Origin: Hominisplanchenecus murintestinalis | Lineage (GTDB): Bacteria > Bacillota > Clostridia > Lachnospirales > Lachnospiraceae | Length of the DNA: 64,000 nucleotides | Assembly: GCA_004793585.1 (NCBI GenBank) | Contig: SRZB01000013.1 | Coordinates: 19,247 to 83,246, forward strand | Direction of reading: 5' to 3' | Part shown: positions 17,411-25,815 of the stretch, one piece after another | Layout: every line of letters begins with the position of its first letter | How positions within the stretch are numbered: position 1 is the stretch's first letter | The notes under the pieces: generated by a model | Seen by the model: only the letters and a program-made list of their open reading frames with translations | Databases searched by the model: none | Told to the model about the DNA's origin: nothing | Program-made: the position numbers and the translations under genes

Positions 17411-17597
17411 ATTGCAATCCCCCTTTGGTTGATATTTCATCTTTTTCATACAATGCCGTTCTATACCAAACAGACTATCGGCTTCAATTATATCACATTT
17501 ACAACATAATACAGTCCTATAATTTGTACTCATTCAACTTTCTCAGAATCAATCCGTTTCCCTAAATTTATGTTGATACATCCCTGCAAATTCAGAT

Positions 17598-18032
17598 TCA
17601 TTGCTTATTTAATAATTGTTCAATTGCACTTCCTACGATCTCTACACGATTTTCTCTTAAATCATCATTTGCTGAACATTGAGAAAGTGGCTGTTTTTCT
17701 ATTATTACTTCACGCTCTTTATCACGAAGTATTTTATCTCTCTCTTCATTTGATATTTCTTTTTCAAACGATATAGATTCATATATTTCTACAATTAGTT
17801 GTAATTTATCATTTGTTAAATGCTTATGGGACAATCCAAAATAGGTAGGGTTTTGAAAAATGTTATACAAATGAAAACCACACCGTTGTATCATTGAATA
17901 AGATTCTCCAATATACAACAACAAATAATTATCTTCTTCATCACCAACTAAACCAATTTTAAACTGATAAACTCCAGCCATTATCGCTTTTTCATCTATA
18001 ACTCCGTTTTTTTCAAAAAATTTTATTTTCAT
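17598..18032 (-). CDS. GIY-YIG-like domain protein
   Basis: 144 residues from ATG 18032, which has GAGGTG 6 bases upstream. The N-terminus carries GVYQF and, after a loop, LLYIGES followed by RCGFH, the order of a GIY-YIG nuclease core (GVY for GIY, YIG conserved, then Arg and His). The C-terminal part is charged, with REVIIEKQP in about the place of the catalytic Glu. It may be a small single-domain endonuclease or an inactive relative. It stands alone among regulators, so its target is unclear. Confidence 0.6.
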   Translation of the reverse strand: MKIKFFEKNGVIDEKAIMAGVYQFKIGLVGDEEDNYLLLYIGESYSMIQRCGFHLYNIFQNPTYFGLSHKHLTNDKLQLIVEIYESISFEKEISNEERDKILRDKEREVIIEKQPLSQCSANDDLRENRVEIVGSAIEQLLNKQ

Positions 18033-18151
18033 ATTGCACCTCACCAAATTCCACTTGTCATTCTCAGCAACAATAAGATTATATCATGTAGTCCTTCTAA
18101 TCACAAATACATCCTGGTTCACCGCTTATCTCTAAACATATAACATAGTTA

Positions 18152-19144
18152 TTAGATCCCATACACTTCATTCAAGCGCTTAATCACTTCCTTCATCTTA
18201 TCTACCACTTCTGATGGTCCCGATATGCGTACACCATCCCCCAAGCCAATAATCCAGCCAAAGAAGAGGCCACTGACTGCCACATTCACTGTCACTTCAA
18301 AATGCTCCTCATCCACCTTAGAGAAAGGTATATCCTTTCCAAAACGGTCTATCATGACTCCGGCAAAGTCATTTTTACAGATAAGATGAACCCTTTCCTC
18401 TTTGCCATCATACATACCGAAGCGTTTCTTCGTATAAACCGCCATATCCAACGATTCAAAACTGTCCTTTCCTTCCCTCATTTCTCCGGTCAGTGTTAAT
18501 TTTTTCATCTTATCAACACGATAATGTCTGATCTCCCGTGTTTTATCATCAAATGCAATCAGATAATACCACTCGTCATTCCAACACACGCCCCATGGAG
18601 ATACGCTGTAATACTCCCCGCCATGCCGAAGTTCCTGCTTCTTATCCACGCTCCAGTTAAAATATTGGAAGCGTATCTTTTTGTTGCTATTGATTGCGGA
18701 ATGTATCATATCTATGTTGTAGTAAATACTCTCATTCATGGTTTTGATACGCTGTGCCACAAACACCTGACCTTGAAGCTCTTTTGCCTGATATGTGCTC
18801 GTCAATCCCTCGATTTTCCGTATCAGTTCCTTGGACTTTTTCCTGGTGATAAACCGGGAAGACTGCACCGCATCTACCAGAAGTTTCAACTCTGCCAGTT
18901 CAAAGGGACGATTCCCTATATGATACTCATAGCCTCTGCCTTTCTTCTCTCCGATAATGTCGGCGCCGTACTCTGTCAATGCTTTTATATCCGTATAAAT
19001 ACTTTTTCTCTCCGCACTGATTCCCCTGCTGTCCAATTCGTCAATGATCTGCTGTGTTCCAATACTATGTGTATCATCTGTTTCATCCAATAAAATCTGA
19101 TACAAATAAAGTAATTTTAATTTCTGATTATTGCTCCTAGCCAT
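18152..19144 (-). CDS. WYL-domain transcriptional regulator, YafY type
   Basis: 330 residues of standard length. An N-terminal HTH_11 (LLYLYQILLDETDDTHSIGT to about residue 60) is followed by a WYL domain with SPWGVCWNDEWYYLIAFDD near residue 185 and HYRVDKMKKL after it, then a WCX extension. It binds DNA as a dimer and responds to a ligand through the WYL pocket. GGAGG precedes the ATG. No clear target is adjacent; the exported protein gene upstream (19.2-20.3 kb) is the nearest. Confidence 0.92.
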   Translation of the reverse strand: MARSNNQKLKLLYLYQILLDETDDTHSIGTQQIIDELDSRGISAERKSIYTDIKALTEYGADIIGEKKGRGYEYHIGNRPFELAELKLLVDAVQSSRFITRKKSKELIRKIEGLTSTYQAKELQGQVFVAQRIKTMNESIYYNIDMIHSAINSNKKIRFQYFNWSVDKKQELRHGGEYYSVSPWGVCWNDEWYYLIAFDDKTREIRHYRVDKMKKLTLTGEMREGKDSFESLDMAVYTKKRFGMYDGKEERVHLICKNDFAGVMIDRFGKDIPFSKVDEEHFEVTVNVAVSGLFFGWIIGLGDGVRISGPSEVVDKMKEVIKRLNEVYGI

Positions 19145-19211
19145 AAAAATGCCTCCTTACAACTGATACCCAAACCAAATACCAGATGTAAGAAAGCATA
19201 AATCAAGTCCG

Positions 19212-20336
19212 CTAGTCCTCTCCCCAAATATACTCCGGATTAATGTGATTTTTCTCATTCCTCTTATCAAAGAGTTCTCTTGACATTTCTACAATCTGAT
19301 AGTATCTCGGTTTTTCTCCCTGATATCCGGTAGTTACCAGATACACTCTACTATCTGCCCTTACAACCGTATCTCCGTGAGAATCCAGATCCGGACACGC
19401 TGCTGCACGAAGCCCCAGATACCGGCATAAGTACATCACCGCATATCTGCTTGCCATACAGTCGCCACTTCCCGTCACTATATATTCGCACCAATCCGCT
19501 TGATACAACCTGTAATCATACTCTGCGCTCAAATACCAGGCAGCTTTATCCATTTTCTCATATTCCGTCATATTGTCAGTGATATAAGTTTCTTTGAACT
19601 TATCAAACACACTCTGTACATACAGAGTAATATCGTCGCAGCCTTTTACCCTTGCTGTCAGTTCTGTCCCATCAGATAAATGAGCCTTAACCGTACATTC
19701 GGAATATGCTTCGTCAATATCATTGCCAAATCTCATTTTGATTGTCCCATCATCCGTAATCAGATATCTGGTTTTTACCTTCTTATCCCCTTCCAGACTC
19801 CAGCTTTTAACCGTAGCCTGCGTCCCCAAAACCTTAAACTGGAACGAATAGTTATTGGCTGGATTCTTCCCGATATAAGGAACAGCATAATCCTTTGTAT
19901 AATGCAGTTCAACTTCGGTTGCATTTAGTGTCGGGCATTCTGCATTTTCCGCATCATCCTTTTTATCTTTTTTCTTTTTCACAGTGACTTTGCACTTATA
20001 TGTCTTTCCTTTGTATGTCACTTTAATAGTGGCTTTTCCTGCTTTTTTTGCCCTCAGCACTGCCTTACTGCCACTTTTTTTGCTAATAGATACAACCTGC
20101 TTATTCCCGGTAGTCCATTTTAACTTCTTGCTTTTGGCATTCTTAGACACGCCCTTTAATGATATCGTATAAGTCTGCCCTTCTCTCATTGTCTTTTTAG
20201 TTGCTGATAACTTATACTTAGCCGGCACCTTCCTTGAAGATCTTGCTGATGCATCCATACCCGGAGCTGCAAAGATTGTCGCTACCACTACAACCACCAT
20301 CAGCCACAAAACTTTTAATACTTCATTCTTTCTCAT
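19212..20336 (-). CDS. Secreted Ig-like (BIG2) and transglutaminase-like protein
   Basis: 374 residues from ATG 20336, preceded by an AAAGGCGG site. A signal peptide (MRKNEVLKVLWLMVVVVVAT to about residue 35) is followed by a bacterial Ig-like group 2 domain (YKLSATKKTMREGQTYTISL to the VTYKGKTYKCKVTV strand) and a basic linker. The C-terminal half has a transglutaminase-like core: Cys in GSGDCMASRYA, His in DSHGD, and a later Asp. Such proteins act at the cell surface. The catalytic reaction here, cross-linking or peptide cleavage, is not known. Confidence 0.8.
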   Translation of the reverse strand: MRKNEVLKVLWLMVVVVVATIFAAPGMDASARSSRKVPAKYKLSATKKTMREGQTYTISLKGVSKNAKSKKLKWTTGNKQVVSISKKSGSKAVLRAKKAGKATIKVTYKGKTYKCKVTVKKKKDKKDDAENAECPTLNATEVELHYTKDYAVPYIGKNPANNYSFQFKVLGTQATVKSWSLEGDKKVKTRYLITDDGTIKMRFGNDIDEAYSECTVKAHLSDGTELTARVKGCDDITLYVQSVFDKFKETYITDNMTEYEKMDKAAWYLSAEYDYRLYQADWCEYIVTGSGDCMASRYAVMYLCRYLGLRAAACPDLDSHGDTVVRADSRVYLVTTGYQGEKPRYYQIVEMSRELFDKRNEKNHINPEYIWGED

Positions 20337-20443
20337 AATAACCGCCGCCTTTCTCAGACTTATCTGCCCGGAATCCAGGTCGGCATCCCACCTTAACAAA
20401 GCGAATCATAGGACTATTACTATGTGAGTTGCCTATTGAATAG

Positions 20444-20671
20444 TTACTCTCTGCCTTTACTTACGACATCTTCCCATTCCGGATGCTTATTTATCAGTCC
20501 TTCCGTCTCCATTTTATAAACAAGCAGCCTCATCAGGTAATCTGGCATATGCCTTAATCCTCTCTCCCAATCTTCTACCGTCCGGATTGGTATGCCGAAG
20601 TATCCGGCGAATTGTTTCTGCGTCATATTTGCCTCTTTACGCATCGCCTTTAGAACATCCCTATCTTCCAT
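20444..20671 (-). CDS. Small XRE-like HTH protein, 75 aa
   Basis: HTH core MTQKQFAGYFGIPIRTVEDWERG, which is the phage-repressor/antitoxin style. The C-terminal segment includes LMRLLVYKMETEGLI. GAAAGGAAA lies before the ATG. It could be an orphan antitoxin or local repressor; no toxin of RelE or HigB type is visible beside it. Confidence 0.8.
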   Translation of the reverse strand: MEDRDVLKAMRKEANMTQKQFAGYFGIPIRTVEDWERGLRHMPDYLMRLLVYKMETEGLINKHPEWEDVVSKGRE

Positions 20672-20783
20672 AAATTTCCTTTCTTAAATAGTCTTCTCCC
20701 TTCTTTGGTTATATTTTACCACATAATGCGTGGAATATCAATAGAAATTTGCAGAAAATCACTTCTCTTACAGGCATTTCACA

Positions 20784-21341
20784 CTACTCCATTCCCAACA
20801 ACTGTTTTGCCCTTTCTTCTGGTCTCATTGTTTCATCGTTCAGAATAGATATGATTTTATCAATCATCTCATCCCCCAAAAACTTAATTTTTGCACTAGT
20901 CGCACTGTTAATAACATCAAATATCTGTTCAAACACGCTAAATGCGCCTGCTTCCTCCCAATGTTCATCTACACTTCCAAGCAAAACCTTTTTCAGTTTC
21001 CGGACCGCATCATAAACAGAAATAAGTCTTGTCATATCTTCAAAAGTCAAAAAAGATTTTCTCCCATTAGGCTCCTGCTCCCTTCTAATCTGAATCCCAT
21101 CGGAAAGTCCCATCTTATATGCAGCTTCCCCATAGGCTGAATTATAACTCAAAAAAACATCCTCCACACGTTCAAATGCAAACCATTGTTCCTGTGTCAT
21201 TAATACCATAGAATCAAATTCTTTAGCGGCATTACGCCATTCCTTTTGCCTTTGTTGGAAATTAGTGTCTTTCCTCAACTCTTCCTCTAACGCTTCTCCC
21301 ATCCGTACTTTAACCAAGTTATCCATCTCTGCTGTCGTCAT
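20784..21341 (-). CDS. Uncharacterised protein, 185 aa, paralogue of its neighbour
   Basis: A soluble, helical protein of unknown family. Its C-terminal half (from about residue 100, FEDMTRLISVYDAV, to the end, RPEERAKQLLGME) is clearly related to the whole 88-residue protein encoded just upstream. The N-terminal half (KDTNFQQRQKEWRNAA) is extra and resembles small Lachnospiraceae proteins of unknown function. The gap to the neighbour is 39 bases, so they are probably co-transcribed. Confidence 0.7.
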   Translation of the reverse strand: MTTAEMDNLVKVRMGEALEEELRKDTNFQQRQKEWRNAAKEFDSMVLMTQEQWFAFERVEDVFLSYNSAYGEAAYKMGLSDGIQIRREQEPNGRKSFLTFEDMTRLISVYDAVRKLKKVLLGSVDEHWEEAGAFSVFEQIFDVINSATSAKIKFLGDEMIDKIISILNDETMRPEERAKQLLGME

Positions 21342-21380
21342 AGATTTCCCCTCATTCTTCCATTTTAATTGTTTAATATC

Positions 21381-21647
21381 CTACGCTCTACCACTTAACA
21401 AAATTTCTGCACGCTCATCCGGTGTCCTTTTCCTATCGTAAAGAATTTCAATAAATTTCTGATCCGCCTCTTCCGATCCTGAATAAGCGGGATGGGCATT
21501 ATGCTGAATCACATCATAAACATTATCTAATTTAATAAAATCGCCACTTGCATGTCCATGTCCGGCAAGCTGCTCAAAAACCTTGTCCATTTGATTTATC
21601 TCATCCTCTGTTTCAATCAACCGTATCATATCCTCTGCACTTAACAT
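21381..21647 (-). CDS. Uncharacterised protein, 88 aa
   Basis: A short acidic, helical protein. EDMIRLIETEDEINQM near the start and FIEILYDRKRTPDERAEILL at the end match the C-terminal half of the 185-residue protein downstream, so one arose from the other by duplication with loss or gain of a domain. GGAGG lies before the ATG. Function unknown. Confidence 0.7.
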   Translation of the reverse strand: MLSAEDMIRLIETEDEINQMDKVFEQLAGHGHASGDFIKLDNVYDVIQHNAHPAYSGSEEADQKFIEILYDRKRTPDERAEILLSGRA

Positions 21648-21700
21648 AAATAACCCTCCTAATATGATTTGTTTAACTTCTTACCTATAACAAATTATAA

Positions 21701-21730
21701 CTGATTTTTAAGATAGAGAAAGTATATAAT
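21701..21730 (+). promoter_or_regulatory. Sigma-A-type promoter for the first XRE paralogue
   Basis: CTGATT (21701-21706), an 18-base spacer and a perfect TATAAT (21725-21730) lie 29 bases before the ATG. The second paralogue has a similar but weaker arrangement (TATACT at 22299-22304). Confidence 0.55.
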
Positions 21731-21758
21731 AATCTTAAAAGACTTAAGGAGGTGCACC

Positions 21759-21980
21759 ATGTCGGACAGAGGCACTATTGTAATTCATCTGGATGAACTA
21801 CTAAAGGAAACCGGCTTGAGCAAAAATAAATTTTGCCAACGAGCTGAATTACAACGCTCGCAATTAAACGGATACCTGAACAACACAATAACCAGACTTG
21901 ACACCGATGTATTGGTTCGGATGTGTGATACATTGAATTGTACTATTTCTGACTTATTGGAATATAAGCCAAAATCCTAA
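21759..21980 (+). CDS. XRE-family HTH regulator, paralogue 1
   Basis: 73 residues, one of few plus-strand genes here. HTH core LSKNKFCQRAELQRSQLNGYL, then LDTDVLVRMCDTLNCTISDLLEY, the form seen in small Firmicute repressors (YozG-like). GGAGGTGCACC precedes the ATG. It is about 70% identical by eye to the protein at 22365. It overlaps the tail of the convergent minus-strand gene by 4 bases. Confidence 0.9.
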   Translation: MSDRGTIVIHLDELLKETGLSKNKFCQRAELQRSQLNGYLNNTITRLDTDVLVRMCDTLNCTISDLLEYKPKS

Positions 21981-22216
21981 AATATCATTCTCCTTACTTC
22001 GTATTCACCTTTTACTCGGCTACTTATCCGCATAATAAATTCTTCAGGATCAGGTATATGATTAGCTCCAAATAAATCAACCCAAATCTCTTGTTTTCCA
22101 GCATTCATATACCCTGTGTTAATTGCCTCTTTCATCTCCTCCCTTATCACCTTTTCATCTTTGCCTTCCCTTTTTGCTATTGCTTTAATTATCTCTTTTG
22201 CCCTTTTTCTATCCAT
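21977..22216 (-). CDS. Small protein, 79 aa, possibly Spo0A-C-like
   Basis: A helical protein (RAKEIIKAIAKREGKDEKV) with a conserved-looking middle, GYMNAGKQEIWVDLFG. Short proteins of this look in clostridia are sometimes annotated as Spo0A C-terminal-like, but I see no clear DNA-recognition helix. It lies between two related XRE genes, convergent with the first and divergent from the second. Confidence 0.6.
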   Translation of the reverse strand: MDRKRAKEIIKAIAKREGKDEKVIREEMKEAINTGYMNAGKQEIWVDLFGANHIPDPEEFIMRISSRVKGEYEVRRMIF

Positions 22217-22364
22217 AAATCCTCCTTGATGTATAACTTCTTATCCATATCTTGTTATTTATAACTTGTTACATCTGATAAATATACTTTAACTAATGTA
22301 TACTATAAAAGTCAAGACTTTTTATTGTTATATTACGACATCTTTCGACAGGAGGTTCTACAAC

Positions 22365-22598
22365 TTGAATAATAGAGGGATGCTAAGAATACATCTTGCC
22401 AGTTTGCTTCAAGCATCTGGTATGAGTAAAAATAAATTTTGCCAGAAGGCAGAAATCCAACATTCACAACTCAAAGGCTATATGGATAACACCATTTCCC
22501 GCCTTGATACGGATGTGTTGATTAGAATCTGCCATACTTTGGATTGCTCTATTGCTGATCTTTTGGAATATGTACCAGCGGAACAGGCAGAAAAATAG
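22365..22598 (+). CDS. XRE-family HTH regulator, paralogue 2, TTG start
   Basis: 77 residues when started at TTG 22365. AGGAGG lies 9 bases before the TTG, and the N-terminus then reads MNNRGMLRIHLASLLQ, matching MSDRGTIVIHLDELLK of paralogue 1 residue for residue. The first in-frame ATG (22380) is too far from the ribosome site. The HTH core is MSKNKFCQKAEIQHSQLKGY. It probably represses or activates the intervening and downstream genes. Confidence 0.85.
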   Translation: MNNRGMLRIHLASLLQASGMSKNKFCQKAEIQHSQLKGYMDNTISRLDTDVLIRICHTLDCSIADLLEYVPAEQAEK

Positions 22599-22635
22599 CA
22601 GATAAACCACAAAACGGTTTATCTGCATGGAATTT

Positions 22636-23382
22636 CTACATATACTTAGGATGTATCGAAAGTCTATACTTTCTGTCCTTTTTTTCATTTTTCCTATCTA
22701 ACTCAGAATTAACAAAATTCATATGCCAACAAAATTTCTGATAAGTCTTTTCATCTATATCTTCTCTTACTTCTTTTTGCATAATATCAAATCCCTTCAT
22801 TAACATTTCACCACAAAAATGACAATCATGAAGGAAATTTAAAAAATAAAGATTATCAAAATCTTTTCTTACATATCCGCTTAACTGACTATCTTGAGCT
22901 ATTTCACCAACAACTTTCTTATCAATAATAATTCTAGGATAATTTGCAATGTTGTCTTCTAAATAATATGCTTTTAAGAGTGCTTCACCCCAAACCATTA
23001 CATCATCTATAAATAGTTGTCCTACGGAAATTCCACCTCGCAAAAGCCATCCAACACTATCACTTGCAGCTTGTTCCTGAAAATGTCCTGCACACATTAA
23101 TAAACTTCTTATATCTCGTCTACGTTGCATAACTTCACTAGATAATCTTTTTGCAATTATGATATTATCGGAGAAAATTTTAAATGTAATATCCTTATTT
23201 TCTTCGATTTGAATTTGCTTTATAGTGGCTACTGAAAACATATACAAATTATGCAGCTTATTCATTGCTAATTGTTGATCTACTGCCTTTATTCTATTAG
23301 TAACACCTAAAAGGTCAATATATGCAACAATATAAGTATCCGTTTTTCGATCATAGGCATCCACATTTTGGTTTATTAACAT
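22636..23382 (-). CDS. Class III nucleotide cyclase-fold protein (candidate)
   Basis: 248 residues. Four landmarks of adenylate/guanylate cyclase domains occur in order: YIVAYIDLLGVTN (first metal-binding Asp), FKIFSDNIIIAK (second Asp), LLRGGISVGQ, and VWGEALLKAYYLE, equivalent to the VWGDxVNxAxRLE segment. Both metal aspartates are kept, so it could make a cyclic nucleotide or bind one. Related proteins include standalone bacterial cyclases, some of which act in anti-phage signalling, but no effector with a TIR or membrane domain is visible next to it. The C-terminal 60 residues are lysine- and aspartate-rich. Confidence 0.6.
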   Translation of the reverse strand: MLINQNVDAYDRKTDTYIVAYIDLLGVTNRIKAVDQQLAMNKLHNLYMFSVATIKQIQIEENKDITFKIFSDNIIIAKRLSSEVMQRRRDIRSLLMCAGHFQEQAASDSVGWLLRGGISVGQLFIDDVMVWGEALLKAYYLEDNIANYPRIIIDKKVVGEIAQDSQLSGYVRKDFDNLYFLNFLHDCHFCGEMLMKGFDIMQKEVREDIDEKTYQKFCWHMNFVNSELDRKNEKKDRKYRLSIHPKYM

Positions 23383-23462
23383 AGTAATCTCTCTTTTTTA
23401 TTTCTAAAGCGGAAAATAGAAACTGAAATCTATCTCTTTCGTGCTAATCATTCAATTTCAAA

Positions 23463-23687
23463 TCAAATAGATTTTTCTGGTATATTTTTCGAATACTTTC
23501 GTGGATTTGTTATCCATGAAAACACAATCGCACCACATTCTGCACAAACTAAATGATGTATTGGTTCTTGATTTTCTAAGAATCCAGGTGCACCACACAA
23601 TCTATTATCACCACTTTGATATCCATATCTAAAATCATTTCCACCGCAATATTGACAAGAAGTAATTTCAACCCTTCCTATAATCAC
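23463..23687 (-). CDS. Small zinc-ribbon protein, 74 aa
   Basis: Cysteine pairs CQYCGG and CAECG, about 35 residues apart, form a likely zinc ribbon, with a glycine-rich loop and an additional Cys between them. GGAGG precedes the start. Such proteins bind a partner or nucleic acid; function is not known. Confidence 0.7.
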   Translation of the reverse strand: MIIGRVEITSCQYCGGNDFRYGYQSGDNRLCGAPGFLENQEPIHHLVCAECGAIVFSWITNPRKYSKNIPEKSI

Positions 23688-23762
23688 TTATTATCCTCCT
23701 TTGACTTATAATTTTTCATTTTTTACATACTGGCAAACTGAAATCTGTGATATGGCAACATG

Positions 23763-24080
23763 CTATTCGCTTGTTTTCAACTTTTCTAATATGTCTGACA
23801 CTTCGATTTCATTGCCATCTGGAAGTTCTACCATATCATCTTCTGTTTTGTTTGAAATATCAAGTTTTACAACTTCGTAATAATCTCCGTTAAATCCTGC
23901 TTGAAAATCGGCTTCTGCAATATCTTTCTCAGTTGGATCATCATTCCCCCATTCTTCTAATACCTCTTGTCTAGCATTATAGTTTTGATTGTCAGCATAT
24001 CCCTCCGCGGATTCTTCATCTGTTGATGAGTACTCAACCTCTCCTTCACACATAACAACATACACAATATCATATTTCAT
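23763..24080 (-). CDS. Acidic uncharacterised protein, 105 aa
   Basis: Starts KYDIVYVVMCEGEVEYSSTD and is very rich in Asp and Glu, ending DILEKLKTSE. GGAGGTAAAGAG precedes the ATG. The composition resembles small DNA-mimic or immunity proteins, but that is only a resemblance. It is the last gene of the patchwork before the conjugative element. Confidence 0.65.
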   Translation of the reverse strand: MKYDIVYVVMCEGEVEYSSTDEESAEGYADNQNYNARQEVLEEWGNDDPTEKDIAEADFQAGFNGDYYEVVKLDISNKTEDDMVELPDGNEIEVSDILEKLKTSE

Positions 24081-24245
24081 CTCTTTACCTCCTGATTTAT
24101 GTTTTTAACAGATTTACAAATTTCAATATTGTCCCTCTCTGTAACATTAAAATTATACCACTTATCCCTTCCTACTACAACAAAATATCCTTATTCCTAT
24201 TTTCCCTATTTTTCTACCCTCAATACAACCCTAAACATTAAAAAT

Positions 24246-24285
24246 AGAGCAGACACACCCAATCTAACCCAAGTGTGCCTGCTCT
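24246..24285 (-). terminator. Terminator at the left end of the conjugative element
   Basis: Arms AGAGCAGACACACC and AGTGTGCCTGCTCT pair with one mismatch-type wobble around a 12-base loop, followed on the minus strand by ATTTTT. It lies 5 bases after the stop of the last gene of the element's operon. Confidence 0.85.
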
Positions 24286-24289
24286 AATA

Positions 24290-25066
24290 CTATCTCTGCT
24301 TACCATCCTTATCCATGGACACAACATCTCTGCCAATCTCCCCTGCCTGCCCAGCTACCCTTGTACGCTTATCATAATAATTCTTAAATGCCTCAAATGC
24401 TTCGGCATTGGAGCCATACTCCCTGCCCTCTGCCACACAGGAATCCGTAAACCGTTGCATTTCTTCCTCATAAGTACCAAGAGGCTGTGCGTTCTCTTTA
24501 TCGACAGCACTTTTGGCAACTTCACTCTCTGATGCTGCTTTTTTGTCTGACTGCATCATCATCTGCTCATTATAACCATTAATCCGATTCGACAATTCAT
24601 CAAGACTGTCCAGCATCTGATCTGCATGCCCTTTAATTTTCTCCAGACCTTCACGGATATGCAACACTTCCGATAGTTTCTTTAGTGCCTTTCTGCCCTG
24701 GTGTTTGGCTTTTTCCACCAATTCATGTGCATTCTGCTTTATGGAAGCCCTAATCTCCACAAGTTTTCCGTGCAGCTCCTGCACCTTTTCTTCTGCCTTT
24801 GCCGCCTGCTCTATCAGAACATTCTTTATAGTGCGTTTTGCCCTGGTCATAAGATAGTCATTCTGTTCACGGACACTCTGTAACTCTTCCATCATATCCG
24901 TAAGCTGTTCCATCATCGCAGAAAGAGTCTGTTCAAGACTATCTACATATTCTACGGTATGGTTTAATTTTTCCATACCGTCTTTATCATGAAACTTCTT
25001 TAACAGTTCCATCAAATCTGTTATGTCCCGATCCTTTGCAAACGAATCGCTCATTACCTCATCCAT
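24290..25066 (-). CDS. Coiled-coil conjugative-element protein (DUF6674-like)
   Basis: 258 residues from ATG 25066; AAGGAG lies 13 bases upstream, whereas an earlier ATG at 25099 overlaps the previous stop. Most of the chain is helical with heptads (VEYVDSLEQTLSAMMEQLTD). Proteins of this look are common in Lachnospiraceae integrative elements and carry a domain of unknown function. The C-terminal 70 residues hold an acidic segment and an AFKNYYDKR motif. Its role in transfer is unknown. Confidence 0.7.
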   Translation of the reverse strand: MDEVMSDSFAKDRDITDLMELLKKFHDKDGMEKLNHTVEYVDSLEQTLSAMMEQLTDMMEELQSVREQNDYLMTRAKRTIKNVLIEQAAKAEEKVQELHGKLVEIRASIKQNAHELVEKAKHQGRKALKKLSEVLHIREGLEKIKGHADQMLDSLDELSNRINGYNEQMMMQSDKKAASESEVAKSAVDKENAQPLGTYEEEMQRFTDSCVAEGREYGSNAEAFEAFKNYYDKRTRVAGQAGEIGRDVVSMDKDGKQR

Positions 25067-25098
25067 CTTTACCCTCTCCTTCCACTCGGTCTGCATCA

Positions 25099-25782
25099 TT
25101 AGCGAAAAGGTAAATTCTCCCTTGCCTCCTGTTTAGACTTATCCTTTGTCGCTACATTTTCTTTCGCCTCGTTTACCTGCCTCTCTTTCTTCTCGTGATA
25201 CACATTCAAAAGCTCTCCATGAAGCTGCTCCCGGAACTCCTTTGTGATTGGATATACGATATCACGATAAAGGCTCTCTCCCGCCTTTGCCTTTGTGCTT
25301 GCCTTATACGCTGGCATGGACACAAACTCACCATTGCGACCATTGACAATGCTCACGCTGTTGATTACAAAAGAATCCTCCAGATAAATACTGGCAAGCC
25401 CACGTATATTGCTGCCCTCTCGCTCATATGGTGTGACACTTACCGTAAACTCCGGTGCACCCTCATCATCTCCTACCACAAATCCGTCCTTATCCAGTGT
25501 TCCGGCTTTCTTCTGTTCATAAGCTTCAAGGATTGCTCCCGAAAATTCCTGCTGGAACTCGGACGTGATCGGATTCACAATATCCTTATACACAGGGTTA
25601 TTATACTCATCCACCTCGCTGGTTCTTTGGGAAGGCATAGATACAAACATTCCCTGCCCATCCTTCTTCTCCACGATTGCGATATTGCGGACCACAAGGC
25701 TGTCCCCAAACACTACGGTTGCATAAGCCTTTGCTTTACTATCCTCTTTGTTCACTTCACTGATTCTGATCTTATAATTCAT
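25099..25782 (-). CDS. Tandem SpoVG-domain protein
   Basis: 227 residues made of two SpoVG-like domains. Each has the signature RNIAIVEKKDGQGMFVSMPSQ or INSVSIVNGRNGEFVSMPAYK followed by DIVxPIT and a long helix. SpoVG binds nucleic acid and modulates gene expression; tandem copies are known from conjugative elements. I chose ATG 25782 because GGAGGATGTT lies just upstream. The linker carries DKDGFVVGDDEGAPEF. Confidence 0.85.
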   Translation of the reverse strand: MNYKIRISEVNKEDSKAKAYATVVFGDSLVVRNIAIVEKKDGQGMFVSMPSQRTSEVDEYNNPVYKDIVNPITSEFQQEFSGAILEAYEQKKAGTLDKDGFVVGDDEGAPEFTVSVTPYEREGSNIRGLASIYLEDSFVINSVSIVNGRNGEFVSMPAYKASTKAKAGESLYRDIVYPITKEFREQLHGELLNVYHEKKERQVNEAKENVATKDKSKQEARENLPFR

Positions 25783-25815
25783 AACATCCTCCATTTCTGC
25801 ATATTATCATGCACT

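Noticed and set aside
20444..20671. HigA-type antitoxin with a toxin partner
   Set aside because: No RelE or HigB-like gene is adjacent, so only an HTH protein can be supported.
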